Below are positions 1-8,573 of a stretch of 64,000 nucleotides of DNA, one piece after another. Position 1 is the stretch's first letter. Every line of letters begins with the position of its first letter. Origin of the DNA: Streptomyces sp. 7-21 (GTDB taxonomy: Bacteria; Actinomycetota; Actinomycetes; Streptomycetales; Streptomycetaceae). The DNA lies in assembly GCF_016741785.1 (NCBI RefSeq), contig NZ_JAERRL010000004.1, positions 349,902 through 413,901 on the forward strand, in the 5' to 3' direction. Below the pieces are notes generated by a model. The model ran no database searches. It saw nothing but the letters and a program-made list of their open reading frames with translations, and was not told the DNA's origin. The position numbers were made by a program, and so were the translations under genes.

Positions 1-2
1 TC

Positions 3-1061
3 GCCAAGTACCAGGGCACGGTCGTCGCCATCACCCACGACCGCTACTTCCTGGACAACGTGGCCGAGTGGATCCTGGAGCTCGACCGCGGCCGGGCCTA
101 CGTGTACGAGGGCAACTACTCGACCTACCTGGAGACCAAGCAGGCCCGCCTGAAGGTCGAGGGCGCCAAGGACGCCAAGCGCGCCAAGCGCCTGAAGGAA
201 GAGCTGGAGTGGGTCCGCTCCAACGCCAAGGGCCGCCAGGCCAAGTCCCGCGCCCGCCTCGCCCGCTACGAGGAGATGGCCGCCGAGGCCGAGAAGACGC
301 GGAAGCTCGACTTCGAGGAGATCCAGATCCCGCCGGGCCCGCGCCTGGGCAACGTGGTGGTCGAGGTCGACCACCTCAGCAAGTCCTTCGGCGACAAGGT
401 GCTGGTGGACGACCTGTCGTTCAGCCTGCCGCGGAACGGGATCGTCGGTGTCATCGGGCCCAACGGCGTCGGCAAGACCACGCTGTTCCGCATGATCCTG
501 GGCCTGGAGCAGCCGGACTCCGGCTCGATCAAGATCGGCGAGACCGTCAAGATCTCCTACGTCGACCAGGGCCGGGCCAACATCGACCCGAACAAGACCC
601 TGTGGGAGGTCGTCTCCGACGGCCTGGACTACATCAACGTCGGCCAGGTCGAGATGCCCTCCCGGGCGTACGTCAGCGCGTTCGGCTTCAAGGGCCCGGA
701 CCAGCAGAAGCCCGCCGGGGTGCTCTCCGGAGGCGAGCGGAACCGGCTGAACCTGGCGCTCACCCTCAAGCAGGGCGGCAACCTGCTGCTGCTCGACGAG
801 CCGACCAACGACCTGGACGTCGAGACGCTGTCCTCGCTGGAGAACGCCCTGCTCGACTTCCCCGGCTGCGCCGTGGTGATCTCCCACGACCGGTGGTTCC
901 TGGACCGCATCGCCACGCACATCCTGGCCTACGAGGGCGACTCCCGCTGGTTCTGGTTCGAGGGCAACTTCGAGTCCTACGAGAAGAACAAGACGGAACG
1001 CCTGGGCCCGGAGGCCAGCCGGCCGCACCGCACCGCCTACAAGAAGCTGACGCGGGGCTGA
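3..1061 (+). CDS. ettA: ABC-F translation factor EttA, 5' end outside the window
   Basis: Cytoplasmic ABC-F ATPase that binds the ribosomal E site and tunes early elongation according to energy status (known role of EttA). The reading frame is open from base 3, so only the C-terminal ~352 residues are present. They start in the D-loop/H-loop of the first ABC domain (ITHDRYFLDN), run through the charged helical linker rich in K and R, and cover a complete second ABC domain with Walker A GPNGVGKT, signature LSGGERN and Walker B LLLLDEPTNDLD. The tail GNFESYEKNKTERLG followed by RPHR is the EttA-type C-terminus, which separates it from UvrA or drug-resistance ABC-F proteins. The next gene begins 7 bases after its stop, so the two are probably co-transcribed. 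Confidence 0.92.
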   Translation, partial: AKYQGTVVAITHDRYFLDNVAEWILELDRGRAYVYEGNYSTYLETKQARLKVEGAKDAKRAKRLKEELEWVRSNAKGRQAKSRARLARYEEMAAEAEKTRKLDFEEIQIPPGPRLGNVVVEVDHLSKSFGDKVLVDDLSFSLPRNGIVGVIGPNGVGKTTLFRMILGLEQPDSGSIKIGETVKISYVDQGRANIDPNKTLWEVVSDGLDYINVGQVEMPSRAYVSAFGFKGPDQQKPAGVLSGGERNRLNLALTLKQGGNLLLLDEPTNDLDVETLSSLENALLDFPGCAVVISHDRWFLDRIATHILAYEGDSRWFWFEGNFESYEKNKTERLGPEASRPHRTAYKKLTRG

Positions 1062-1068
1062 GCGCGCC

Positions 1069-1500
1069 GTGCGTCACGTCTACCGGTGCCCGCTGCGCTG
1101 GTCCGACATGGACGCCTTCGGGCACGTCAACAACGTGGTCTTCCTCCGCTATCTGGAGGAGGCCAGGATCGATCTCTTCTTCCGGGTGGCGCGCGAGGCC
1201 GACGCGGGCACGTTCGCGTCCGGGTCGGTCGTCGCGCACCACGAGATCGACTACCTCAGGCCGCTGACGTACCGCCCCGAGCCGGTCACCATCGAGCTGT
1301 GGGTGACCCGGCTCGGCGGCGCCTCGCTGACGGTGGCCTACGAGGTGAAGGACGAGCGCGAGACGTACGCGCGCGCCTCGACCGTCGTCGTCCCCTACGA
1401 CCTGGCCGAGGGGCGCCCCCGGCGGCTGACGCCGCAGGAGCGGACGTTCGCCGAGAAGTACCGGGACGACGCGCACGGCGACGACGCCTACGGCGTGTGA
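1069..1500 (+). CDS. Hotdog-fold acyl-CoA thioesterase (4HBT/YbgC type)
   Basis: A 143-residue single-domain hotdog protein. The N-terminal segment RWSDMDAFGHVNN followed by FLRYLEEARIDLF is the 4HBT signature, with the conserved Asp just before the GHVNN turn that acts in thioester hydrolysis. It should hydrolyse acyl-CoA thioesters in the cytoplasm; the chain-length preference cannot be read from sequence. It starts at GTG 7 bases after ettA, and pairing of a small thioesterase with the ABC-F gene looks like a simple operon. The last residues are Asp/His/Gly-rich and probably disordered. Confidence 0.85.
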   Translation: MRHVYRCPLRWSDMDAFGHVNNVVFLRYLEEARIDLFFRVAREADAGTFASGSVVAHHEIDYLRPLTYRPEPVTIELWVTRLGGASLTVAYEVKDERETYARASTVVVPYDLAEGRPRRLTPQERTFAEKYRDDAHGDDAYGV

Positions 1501-1540
1501 CCGCACGGCAGGGAACGCGACGCGGTGGCGGTGTGACGAC

Positions 1541-2356
1541 GTGACGACGGATGCGACGCACGCGGCGGACGGCCGGCGCTCCCGGCTGGCGTTCGCCGAG
1601 TCTGCCGGGGCGGCCTCGCTCGCGGCGTTCCTGGCGCGGCAGCTGCGCTGGGACCGGACGGCGGCGGCCCGGATCACGGCCGGCGGCGAGGTGCTGGCCG
1701 TCTTCACGCGGCCGGCCCGGTTCAACGTGCTGGCCGTGCTGCCGGGCCGGCTGCGCGCGCCGGTGCGCCTGGACGTGACGGTCTCGGCGGGCGAGCTGCT
1801 GGAGGGCATCGACGAGGAGCGCGGCGAGATCGCGGTGCCCGGCGCCGTGACCGGCCCGTCCTGGGCCGGGGTGCTGCCGCCGCGCGGCGGCTGGCAGCGG
1901 CTGGCCGACGTGGCGCACGCCGCGGCGCGCGAGGCCGCGGCCGCCGTCGTCGCGGAGTTCCGCCAGCGCACCGAAGGCATGGCGCCCGAGGCGCGGACCC
2001 GGCAGGCGCTCGACGGGCTCGCCGAGGAGATCTGGTCGCGCCCGCTGCCCGGCACCCCGCTGCCGCTGCGGGCCGTGCACGCGGCCCACGCCCTCGGCTT
2101 CCTGCCGCCGGCGCCGCCGCCCGGCGCGGGCGAGGCGGCGGTCCTGGCCAGCGGGCCGTGGCTGCGGCTGCGCACCGCGCTCGGCTCGATAGCGGTGCGG
2201 CGCCCCGCCACGCCGGGGCTGCCGGGACTGAACGTCATGCCGGTGCGGCGGACCGCCGGCGGGCACCACAGGGAGCACTATCACCATGACACCGAAACCG
2301 GCACCGGACCCGGGCACGGCCCGGACCATGAGCCCGGGCAGCCCCCGCGCCTTTGA
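1541..2356 (+). CDS. Unknown Ala-rich protein, 271 aa, overlaps the next gene
   Basis: I do not recognise a family. The protein is cytoplasmic by appearance, with no signal peptide or membrane helix. It is rich in Ala, Arg and Pro and has a helical first half and a Pro-rich stretch around residue 185. GC-rich third positions across the frame support coding. The start is a GTG at 1541 after the thioesterase stop at 1500. Its C-terminus (residues about 246-271) is His/Gly/Asp-rich and lies in the 71-base overlap with the downstream oxidase gene, so that tail may be a by-product of overlapping frames. Co-directional with its neighbours. Confidence 0.6.
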   Translation: MTTDATHAADGRRSRLAFAESAGAASLAAFLARQLRWDRTAAARITAGGEVLAVFTRPARFNVLAVLPGRLRAPVRLDVTVSAGELLEGIDEERGEIAVPGAVTGPSWAGVLPPRGGWQRLADVAHAAAREAAAAVVAEFRQRTEGMAPEARTRQALDGLAEEIWSRPLPGTPLPLRAVHAAHALGFLPPAPPPGAGEAAVLASGPWLRLRTALGSIAVRRPATPGLPGLNVMPVRRTAGGHHREHYHHDTETGTGPGHGPDHEPGQPPRL

Positions 2357-3512
2357 CGTCATCGTCCTGGGCGTCGGCGGCATGGGCAGCGCCGCCGTGA
2401 GGGAGCTCGCGGCGCGGGGCGCGCGCGTGCTGGGGCTCGAGCGGTTCGGGCCGGCGCACGCCAACGGGTCGAGCCACGGCGGCTCCCGGATCGTGCGCCA
2501 GTCGTACTTCGAGGGCGAGGAGTACGTGCCGCTGCTGCTGCGCAGCTACGAGCTGTTCGAGCGGCTCCAGCGGGACAGCGGCCGGGACCTGATGCTGCTG
2601 TGCGGCGGCCTGATGATCGGCCGCGGGGACAGCCGGACGGTCGCGGGCAGCCTGGCCTCGGCGCGCGCCTGGGACCTGCCGCACGAGATGCTCGACGCGG
2701 CCGCGATCCGGCGGCGCTTCCCGGTGTTCGCGCCGGGCCCGGCGGACGTGGCGCTGTACGAGTCGCGGGCCGGGCTGGTGCGGCCGGAGGAGACGGTCGC
2801 GGCGCAGCTTGAGCTGGCGCGGCGCGACGGTGCCGAGCTGCGGTTCGGCGAGCCCGCCACCAGCTGGGAGGAGCTGCCCGGCGGCGCGGGCGTGCGGGTG
2901 CGGACCGGGCAGGGCGAGTACACCGCCGGCCACCTGGTGATCACCCCCGGGGCGTGGGCGCCGGAGCTGCTCGCCGGGCTGGGAGTGCCGTTCACTGTCG
3001 AGCGGCAGGTCATGCACTGGTTCCAGCCCCTTGGCGGCACCGCGGCGTATACCCCGGACCGGCAGCCCGTGTACATCTGGGAGGGCGACGACCGGGCCGA
3101 GGGGGAGACCGAGGGTACGCAGATCTACGGCTTCCCCGCGATCGACGGCCCCGCGGGCGGCGTGAAGGTGGCGTTCTTCCGCAAGGGGGAGACGTGCACG
3201 CCGGAGACGATCGACCGGACGGTCCGGGAGCGGGAGGTGGCCGAGATGGCGGCCTACGCGGGCGCGCGGCTGCCGGGGCTGCCGGGGCGGCCGCTGCGGG
3301 CCGCGACGTGCATGTACACCACCACGCCTGACGAGCACTTCGTGATCGCGCGGCATCCCGGGTGCGAGGCCACGACCGTGGCCTGCGGCTTCTCGGGGCA
3401 CGGCTTCAAGTTCGTGCCGGTGGTGGGGGAGATCCTCGCCGACCTGGCGCTGACGGCGGAGACCGCCCATCCGATCGGCCTGTTCGATCCCGGCAGGCTA
3501 GCCGGGCGCTGA
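2286..3512 (+). CDS. solA: Monomeric sarcosine oxidase / N-methyltryptophan oxidase family flavoenzyme
   Basis: A 408-residue FAD-dependent amine oxidase of the MSOX/MTOX family. These enzymes oxidise secondary amines such as sarcosine or N-methyl amino acids to an aldehyde plus H2O2. The FAD Rossmann motif is [11 protein letters not shown], followed by GLERF and the family segment [19 protein letters not shown]. The segment [13 protein letters not shown] contains Cys342, which lines up with the cysteine that covalently holds FAD in this family. [16 protein letters not shown] is the typical C-terminal flavin-binding end. The ATG at 2286 has GGGAG upstream; an in-frame ATG at 2328 is the alternative. 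The exact substrate is not known. Confidence 0.85.
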   Translation: MTPKPAPDPGTARTMSPGSPRAFDVIVLGVGGMGSAAVRELAARGARVLGLERFGPAHANGSSHGGSRIVRQSYFEGEEYVPLLLRSYELFERLQRDSGRDLMLLCGGLMIGRGDSRTVAGSLASARAWDLPHEMLDAAAIRRRFPVFAPGPADVALYESRAGLVRPEETVAAQLELARRDGAELRFGEPATSWEELPGGAGVRVRTGQGEYTAGHLVITPGAWAPELLAGLGVPFTVERQVMHWFQPLGGTAAYTPDRQPVYIWEGDDRAEGETEGTQIYGFPAIDGPAGGVKVAFFRKGETCTPETIDRTVREREVAEMAAYAGARLPGLPGRPLRAATCMYTTTPDEHFVIARHPGCEATTVACGFSGHGFKFVPVVGEILADLALTAETAHPIGLFDPGRLAGR

Positions 3513-3532
3513 CGCACCGCGGCCAGCGCCGG

Positions 3533-3670
3533 CTACCTGCCGTTCTTGATGAGGCGGTTGGCCTCGCTCTGCGCGTTGGCCTCCTTGACCTTCTCGCGCA
3601 GCCGGTCGGAGGCGCTCGTGGTGTCGTTCGTGTTCTGGCCGCTCTGGGAGGCGGCGGGTGCCGTTGACAT
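3533..3670 (-). CDS. Small ORF, 45 aa, charged helical protein
   Basis: An ORF of 45 codons with ATG at 3670 and stop at 3533. The protein begins MSTAPAASQSGQN and ends ANAQSEANRLIKNGR. It has a Ser/Thr/Asn-rich start and then a charged amphipathic helix (about residues 22-45, SDRLREKVKEANAQSEAN). Codons end almost entirely in G or C, and AAGGG lies about 11 bases upstream of the start. It is convergent with the oxidase gene, 20 bases from its stop. Two palindromes lie 56-126 bases upstream, consistent with a regulated promoter. No function can be given. It is too short to be certain of, but composition, start context and regulatory sequence agree. Confidence 0.5.
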   Translation of the reverse strand: MSTAPAASQSGQNTNDTTSASDRLREKVKEANAQSEANRLIKNGR

Positions 3671-3725
3671 GAGTGAGGGTGCCCTTCGCCGTGCCGTGAA
3701 GCTGAGGTTCGGAATCTCGCGAGGG

Positions 3726-3739
3726 CGTCAGCGCTGACG
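3726..3739. promoter_or_regulatory. Perfect 14-bp palindrome upstream of the 45-aa ORF
   Basis: CGTCAGCGCTGACG is its own reverse complement. It sits 56 bases upstream of the start of the small minus-strand ORF, where an operator or promoter element would be expected. Confidence 0.4.
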
Positions 3740-3772
3740 TGCTGCAACGGTAACGCTACCCAGGGGACCCGG

Positions 3773-3796
3773 CAACTGTATCCCGGGATACGGTTG
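3773..3796. promoter_or_regulatory. Near-perfect 24-bp palindrome, candidate operator
   Basis: The two 12-base halves CAACTGTATCCC and GGGATACGGTTG match as inverted repeats at 11 of 12 positions; the central 14 bases are perfectly symmetric. It lies in the ~200-bp gap between the DUF397 gene end and the small ORF, both on the minus strand. No T-tract follows, so an operator for a dimeric regulator is more likely than a terminator. Confidence 0.5.
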
Positions 3797-3869
3797 TCAA
3801 ATCCGGGCCTGGTTTGGTATATGCCGCCGCGTCATGACACGGGGTGCTTCGCCGGGCCGGGCGGCGGGC

Positions 3870-4076
3870 TCAGCCGAGCCGGTCGAACCGGCCGGACCGG
3901 GAAGCGCGCAGCAGCGCCGCGAGCCGGCGGCGGCTGGCGGTCAGGACGGTCCGGGGCTCGTCGCTCTCGCGGAGTGCCACGCCGCGGGGGTGCCGGGCCA
4001 GCTCCACGCAGTTGTCGCCGGTGCTGGAGTAGGAGGACTTCTGCCAGGTCAACGATGCTGCCATGGGCCTGCTCAC
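3870..4076 (-). CDS. DUF397 domain protein
   Basis: A 68-residue actinomycete DUF397 protein. The hallmark WQKSSYSSTGDNCVELA is followed by GVALRESDEPRTVL and a closing helix. These small proteins are nearly always encoded beside an XRE-DUF5753 regulator and are thought to act with it; the biochemical role is unsettled. The GTG at 4076 overlaps the stop of the upstream XRE gene by 4 bases, so the two are translationally coupled. An ATG at 4064 is an alternative start giving 64 residues. Confidence 0.85.
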   Translation of the reverse strand: MSRPMAASLTWQKSSYSSTGDNCVELARHPRGVALRESDEPRTVLTASRRRLAALLRASRSGRFDRLG

Positions 4077-4927
4077 ATCTCTCGCGCGAGGTACCGGATC
4101 AGCTGCCGTGACTCCTCGGCGTCCAGCGCGAGCGCGCTCGCCGCGTCGCACAGCCGCCGGTACCGCTTCAGCTCGTGCTCGCTGTGCAGGAACACGCCGC
4201 CGAACGGCGTGTCCATCTGCACGGTGTCCAGCTGCGGAACGGGTCCTTCCGCGTAGAGCATAGACTGCGCGTGACCTGGGACGTCTTCAAGCGCGAACGG
4301 GATGACCCGCAGCGTGACGCCCGGCCACTCGGCGACCGTCAGCAGGTGGGAGAGCTGGCCGCGGGCGACCTGGCGCCCGCCGTAGCGCATGCGCAGCGCG
4401 GCCTCGTGGATGATCGCCTCGCACCGCGGCGGGTCGGGGCGCTGGAAGATCCGGGCACGGCTGACGCGGTGCTCGACGCGGGCGGTGAGCTGCTCCTCGT
4501 CGGGACCGGGGATGGCGCTGCTGAGGATGGCGCGCGCATACCCCTCGGTCTGGAAGATGCCCGGCACCAGCAGCAGGTGCACCAGGTGCAGTGCGGTGGC
4601 GTGGTGCTCCAGTTCGGAGACGTCGAGTGCGCCGGGCGCGAGCACGCCCCGGTACCGCTCCCACCAGTGCTGCCCCCGGTGTTCGCGCGCGATGGCGCAC
4701 AACGCGTCGATGTAGGGCGCGTCGTGGCACTCGTAGAAATCCGCGAGCTTCCGGATGCGCCCCTCGCTGATTCCGCGCCGCCCGGACTCGATGTTCGACA
4801 TCTTTGCGCGGTCGGTTCCAATGTGCGCCGCCGCCTCGTGCGCCGTCCTTCCGGCGCGTTCGCGCATCTTGCGCAACTCCGTGCCGAGGCGCGCCTCTCG
4901 CGCGGTCGGAACGTCCCTTGGCGGCAT
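4073..4927 (-). CDS. XRE-family regulator with DUF5753 domain
   Basis: A 284-residue DNA-binding regulator. Residues about 13-70 form the helix-turn-helix (LGTELRKMRERAG, then KMSNIESGRRGIS), and residues about 100-280 are the DUF5753 domain (VPGIFQTEGYARAILS ... GVTLRVIPFA). This architecture is expanded in Streptomyces, where relatives such as WhiJ-type proteins affect development. ATG at 4927 has AGGAGG 7 bases upstream. Downstream it is coupled to the DUF397 gene, the usual partner. Divergent from the globin gene across 159 bases that must hold both promoters. Confidence 0.9.
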   Translation of the reverse strand: MPPRDVPTAREARLGTELRKMRERAGRTAHEAAAHIGTDRAKMSNIESGRRGISEGRIRKLADFYECHDAPYIDALCAIAREHRGQHWWERYRGVLAPGALDVSELEHHATALHLVHLLLVPGIFQTEGYARAILSSAIPGPDEEQLTARVEHRVSRARIFQRPDPPRCEAIIHEAALRMRYGGRQVARGQLSHLLTVAEWPGVTLRVIPFALEDVPGHAQSMLYAEGPVPQLDTVQMDTPFGGVFLHSEHELKRYRRLCDAASALALDAEESRQLIRYLAREM

Positions 4928-5086
4928 GTGCCCTCCTCCTGGTGTCAGGCCCAGCGCAGTGTGCCGCGCTCCGTCGCCTCCGGTCTACTCATGGTGAGCA
5001 CCGGTGCGCGACGGCGAAAGCGACGGGGCACGCTTTCCCCGTGACACCCGTATCACAGCGAAGGGGTCTGCGAGGATGGAGGAGTG

Positions 5087-5473
5087 ATGGACGAGCAGCA
5101 GCAGTCGTTTTACGAACAGGTCGGAGGAGAGGAGACCTTCCGCAAGCTGGTGCACCGCTTCTATGAGGGCGTGGCGACGGACCCGCTGCTGCGTCCCATG
5201 TACCCCGAGGAGGACCTCGGCCCCGCCGAGGAGCGGCTGCGGCTGTTCCTCATCCAGTACTGGGGCGGCCCCCGCACGTACAGCGAGCGGCGCGGCCACC
5301 CGCGGCTGCGGATGCGGCACGCGCCGTTCCCCGTGAACCGCGCCGCGCACGATGCGTGGCTGCGCCACATGCGCGACGCGGTGGACAGCCTGGGGCTGGC
5401 GCCCGAACACGAGCGCCAGCTGTGGGACTACCTGGTGTACGCGGCCGCGTCCATGGTCAACACCCCGGACTGA
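5087..5473 (+). CDS. glbO: Group II truncated haemoglobin
   Basis: A 128-residue 2-on-2 globin of the trHbN/O type, closest in look to actinobacterial GlbO. Visible family segments are [18 protein letters not shown], then [41 protein letters not shown] and a C-terminal helix with the conserved Trp (LWDYLVYAA). It binds haem and O2 or NO in the cytoplasm; peroxidase or NO-dioxygenase roles are proposed for the family. ATG at 5087 is preferred over GTG at 5084 because the GGAGG at 5078 would collide with the latter. The last 46 bases overlap the 3' end of the convergent acyltransferase gene. Confidence 0.9.
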   Translation: MDEQQQSFYEQVGGEETFRKLVHRFYEGVATDPLLRPMYPEEDLGPAEERLRLFLIQYWGGPRTYSERRGHPRLRMRHAPFPVNRAAHDAWLRHMRDAVDSLGLAPEHERQLWDYLVYAAASMVNTPD

Positions 5474-6627
5474 GACCGCGCACCGGTCTGCTCCGGCACC
5501 CGCTCCTCGCCGGCGTGAGCGGCAGCGGACGGCGGGGCGGGCGGCCCGGACTGCGGGGACTTCCCGGCGGCCGGCTGCTCCGGGCGGAACAGCCACGGCA
5601 GGCGCGGCTGCACCACCGGCTTGGTCAGCCGCCGCACCGGCGGCGACGCCAGCGTCGCGCCGAGCGCCACGGCCATCAGCACCAGCGCGATCTGGTCGTA
5701 CCACGGCCCGACCCAGTCGTAGCCCCAGTGCCGCTGGTACACCCGGAGCACCAGCGGGTGCAGGATGTAGATGTACATGCCGCCCGCGCCGAGCGCGGTC
5801 AGGAACGGCACCCGGCGCTGCGGCACCAGCCGGAGCGCGGCCAGCGCGATGAGGGACCCCAGCCCCAGCACCGCTCCGCGCTCCAGCCAGGCCCAGGGCT
5901 CGTCCAGCGGGTTGCCCGGGGCGTACGGGCCCTTCATCCGCAGCGTGCTGCCCTTTACGTCAGCGCGCAGGAACCACGCGGCCACGAATGCCACGCCCAC
6001 GACCGCCAGCGCGGCGTACGCGCTCCAGCGCGCCTCGAACGCCTCCCGCAGCCTGCCGCGCTGCCGCAGCTTCCAGCCGACCAGAAAGAACGGCAGGTAC
6101 GTCAGCGTCCGCGACAGCGACAGGTCGGTCCCGATGTCCGAGACGTAGCCGGCCGCCAGCGCGACGACCACCGCCGTCGCCAGCGGGTAGCGCAGGTGCG
6201 CCAGGTACGGCAGGGACATCCGCCAGAAGAAGAGGGACAGCAGGAACCACAGCCCCCACGCCGGGTTGACGACGAACAGCTCCAGCCGGTCGTAGAGCAG
6301 CCAGATCTGCGCGGTGTGCAGCAGCCCGACCGCCAGGTACGGCACCAGCACCGACTCGATCAGCCGCCGCGCCTCCCTCGGCCGCAGCGGCTCCGCGCTG
6401 CTGAAGTACCCGGCCAGCACGGCGAACAGCGGCACCCGCATCGCCCAGGTCGCCAGGTACAGCCACCGCAGCCCGTCGCGGTCCGCCAGCGATCCCGACA
6501 TATGGACCAGGACCACCAGGGTGCCCGCCACGAACCGGGCGTTGTCCCAGCGCGGCTCCCGCGTGCTGCTCTTCCTGCCGGTTGCCGGGCGCTTGCCCCT
6601 GCTGATCTGTGTCAACGCTGTTCGCAC
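5428..6627 (-). CDS. Membrane acyltransferase (acyltransferase 3 / COG3594-like)
   Basis: A 399-residue integral membrane protein with about ten hydrophobic helices. The N-terminal segment [17 protein letters not shown] is the acyltransferase-3 opening, where the His at the end of the first helix is the expected catalytic base. Family members O-acylate sugars, polysaccharides or antibiotics using acyl donors at the membrane; the acceptor here is unknown. The last ~60 residues are Pro/Gly/Ser-rich and cytoplasmic, and the final 15 codons run antisense to the globin 3' end. Start is GTG at 6627; the Shine-Dalgarno is weak. A paralogue lies at 40324-41481. Confidence 0.8.
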   Translation of the reverse strand: MRTALTQISRGKRPATGRKSSTREPRWDNARFVAGTLVVLVHMSGSLADRDGLRWLYLATWAMRVPLFAVLAGYFSSAEPLRPREARRLIESVLVPYLAVGLLHTAQIWLLYDRLELFVVNPAWGLWFLLSLFFWRMSLPYLAHLRYPLATAVVVALAAGYVSDIGTDLSLSRTLTYLPFFLVGWKLRQRGRLREAFEARWSAYAALAVVGVAFVAAWFLRADVKGSTLRMKGPYAPGNPLDEPWAWLERGAVLGLGSLIALAALRLVPQRRVPFLTALGAGGMYIYILHPLVLRVYQRHWGYDWVGPWYDQIALVLMAVALGATLASPPVRRLTKPVVQPRLPWLFRPEQPAAGKSPQSGPPAPPSAAAHAGEERVPEQTGARSQSGVLTMDAAAYTR

Positions 6628-6743
6628 CGCCGTTCATACCCCCGTCATTCCTGGCGCAGGCTCATTCACGCACTGTTTGATAGCTGGAAACACGCACAAG
6701 ATGTGCTCCCGGCGGTCTGGGTTGGATAACGATCCCGTGTGTG

Positions 6744-7826
6744 TCAGGTGTTGTCCCAGCGGAAGAGCCGTGCGGCGACCGCGGACAGCACGGCCGTGAA
6801 CAGCAGCAGGCCCCCGACCACCGGCAGCGCGGTGTCCCAGCCCGCCCCGCGTGTCAGCACGTCCTGGAGCGCCTGGTTGAGGTGCTTCAGCGGCAGCACC
6901 GTCGAGAACGCCTGAAGCCACGAGGGCATCGAGTCCGTCGGGAAAAACGATCCTGCGAGGAAGGACATCGGCATGATGGTCAGCTGGAGGGCGCCGTTCG
7001 CCGCCTCCTCGCTCTTGGCCCAGGCGCCGATGAGCAGCCCGATCGCCATGAACGCCAGCGTGCCGCTCGCCACCAGCGGCACGCACCACCACCACTGCCC
7101 GGACAGGTCCAGTCCGTAGTAGGGGAGCGTGGCCACCCCGAGGAAGAGCGTCAGCTGCGTGAGCGACAGCGCCAGGCTGACGCCGACCCGCGCCCCGATC
7201 ACCGTGCCGGGGCTGACGGGCGCCAGCCACAGCCGCCGCAGGATACGCTTCTTGCGCCAGCTGACGAGCGTGAGTGCCGAGGCGAAGGACGCGCCCATGG
7301 CGATGGAGAAGCCCAGCAGGCCGGGCGTGAGGTACTGGATCGGTTTGACCGACTCGTCCTCGACCTGGTCCGTGCGCAGCTCGTAGGCCGGCGGCTGCCC
7401 CGTCGCCGCGACGTTCGCGCCCTGCACCAGCGACTGCACCAGACCCTGCACCGTGCCCGCGCGTGCCGGGTCGGCCGCCGAGTAGCGCAGCTCGACCTGG
7501 CCGTCCTCCTCCTCCCAGATGACGCCGTCGATGTCACCCTCGCGCACCTCGCGCAGCGCCTCGTCCCGGTCGGCCGTGCGCTGGAGCGTCATCGCGTCGT
7601 CCAGCGCGGCGAGCTGCTCCGCGGACATCTCGTCCAGCATCGCCACGTCGCCGACCTGCGCGATGACCACGCGGTCGGAGGAGTCGTTCTGGAACAGCGC
7701 CCCGAACAGCAGCAGGAAGAACAGGGGGAACAGCACCGTGAAGAACGCCGCCATGCGGTCACGGAGCAGCCCCAGAAGCATGGCGCGCGACAGACTGCGG
7801 AACGCGCTCAGCGCGCTGGCGTTCAC
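6744..7826 (-). CDS. ABC-2 type exporter permease (DrrB-like)
   Basis: A 360-residue membrane subunit of an ABC-2 exporter. There is one helix near the N-terminus (FFTVLFPLFFLLLFGALF), a large extracytoplasmic domain (residues about 45-165), and then five helices including SFLAGSFFPTDSMPSWLQ, the conserved ABC-2 segment before the last helices. The GTG start at 7826 overlaps the stop of the ATPase gene by 4 bases (GTGA), so the pair is translationally coupled and forms one transporter. Substrate unknown; the family covers drugs, lipids and polysaccharides. It is the last gene of the long minus-strand operon. Confidence 0.88.
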   Translation of the reverse strand: MNASALSAFRSLSRAMLLGLLRDRMAAFFTVLFPLFFLLLFGALFQNDSSDRVVIAQVGDVAMLDEMSAEQLAALDDAMTLQRTADRDEALREVREGDIDGVIWEEEDGQVELRYSAADPARAGTVQGLVQSLVQGANVAATGQPPAYELRTDQVEDESVKPIQYLTPGLLGFSIAMGASFASALTLVSWRKKRILRRLWLAPVSPGTVIGARVGVSLALSLTQLTLFLGVATLPYYGLDLSGQWWWCVPLVASGTLAFMAIGLLIGAWAKSEEAANGALQLTIMPMSFLAGSFFPTDSMPSWLQAFSTVLPLKHLNQALQDVLTRGAGWDTALPVVGGLLLFTAVLSAVAARLFRWDNT

Positions 7827-8557
7827 TCCCGGTACTCCCTGCCCGTGAGCTGAAGGAACACGTCCTCCAGCGAGGTGGCGCCCAGCTGCTCCATCAGCTC
7901 GGCGGGCGGACCGACGCGCAGCACGCGCCCGGCGTCCATGATGGCGACGCGGTCGCACAGCGCCTGCGCCTCGTCCATGTAGTGCGTGGTCAGCACGACC
8001 GTCCGGCCGGCCGCGTTGATCTCCCGCAGCAAATCCCAGAGATTGCGCCGCGCCTGCGGGTCCAGGCCCGTGGTCGGCTCGTCCAGGAAGACCAGCTCCG
8101 GGTCGTGGACCAGCGCGCAGGCGATCGACAGCCGCTGCGCCTGGCCGCCGGAGAGCTGGTCGTCCCGGACGTTCGCCTTCTCGCTCAGGCCCACCGACTC
8201 CAGCATGGCGTCGGCGCGTTCGGTGCTCACGCCGTACAGCGCGGCGAAGGTGCGGATCTGCTCGCGCGCGGTGAGCTTCTCGAAGAACGCCGACGCCTGG
8301 AGCTGGACGCCGATGCGGCGCAGCAGCGCGGGGTCGCGCGGCCAGGAGGGGGAGCCGAGGATCCGCGCGGTGCCGGAGTCCGGCTCGCGCAGCCCCTCGA
8401 CCAGTTCGAGCGTGGTGGTCTTCCCCGCGCCGTTGGGCCCGAGGATGCCGTAGAACTCGCCGGCGGCCACCTCGAACGTCACACCGTTGACGGCGCGCAC
8501 GTCCCCGTAGCTCTTGTGCAGCCCCTCTACCTGTATGGCGGGTGTACTAGTGGTCAC
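7823..8557 (-). CDS. ABC exporter ATP-binding subunit (DrrA-like)
   Basis: A 244-residue ATPase with Walker A GPNGAGKTTT, signature LSGGQAQRL and Walker B ELVFLDEPTTGLDPQ, followed by the H-loop TTHYMDEA. These are the features of the CcmA/DrrA group that energises ABC-2 permeases. GTG start at 8557. It begins 16 bases after the stop of the FHA gene and is therefore probably read from the same transcript as the PknG signalling genes, which makes a signalling-controlled exporter possible. No biosynthetic genes are nearby to suggest a drug substrate. Confidence 0.92.
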   Translation of the reverse strand: MTTSTPAIQVEGLHKSYGDVRAVNGVTFEVAAGEFYGILGPNGAGKTTTLELVEGLREPDSGTARILGSPSWPRDPALLRRIGVQLQASAFFEKLTAREQIRTFAALYGVSTERADAMLESVGLSEKANVRDDQLSGGQAQRLSIACALVHDPELVFLDEPTTGLDPQARRNLWDLLREINAAGRTVVLTTHYMDEAQALCDRVAIMDAGRVLRVGPPAELMEQLGATSLEDVFLQLTGREYRE

Positions 8558-8573
8558 GAAGAGCCGTTTTCAT

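Noticed and set aside
6744..8557. Antibiotic exporter of a biosynthetic cluster
   Set aside because: The ABC pair resembles DrrAB, but there is no biosynthetic gene nearby; it continues the PknG signalling operon instead.
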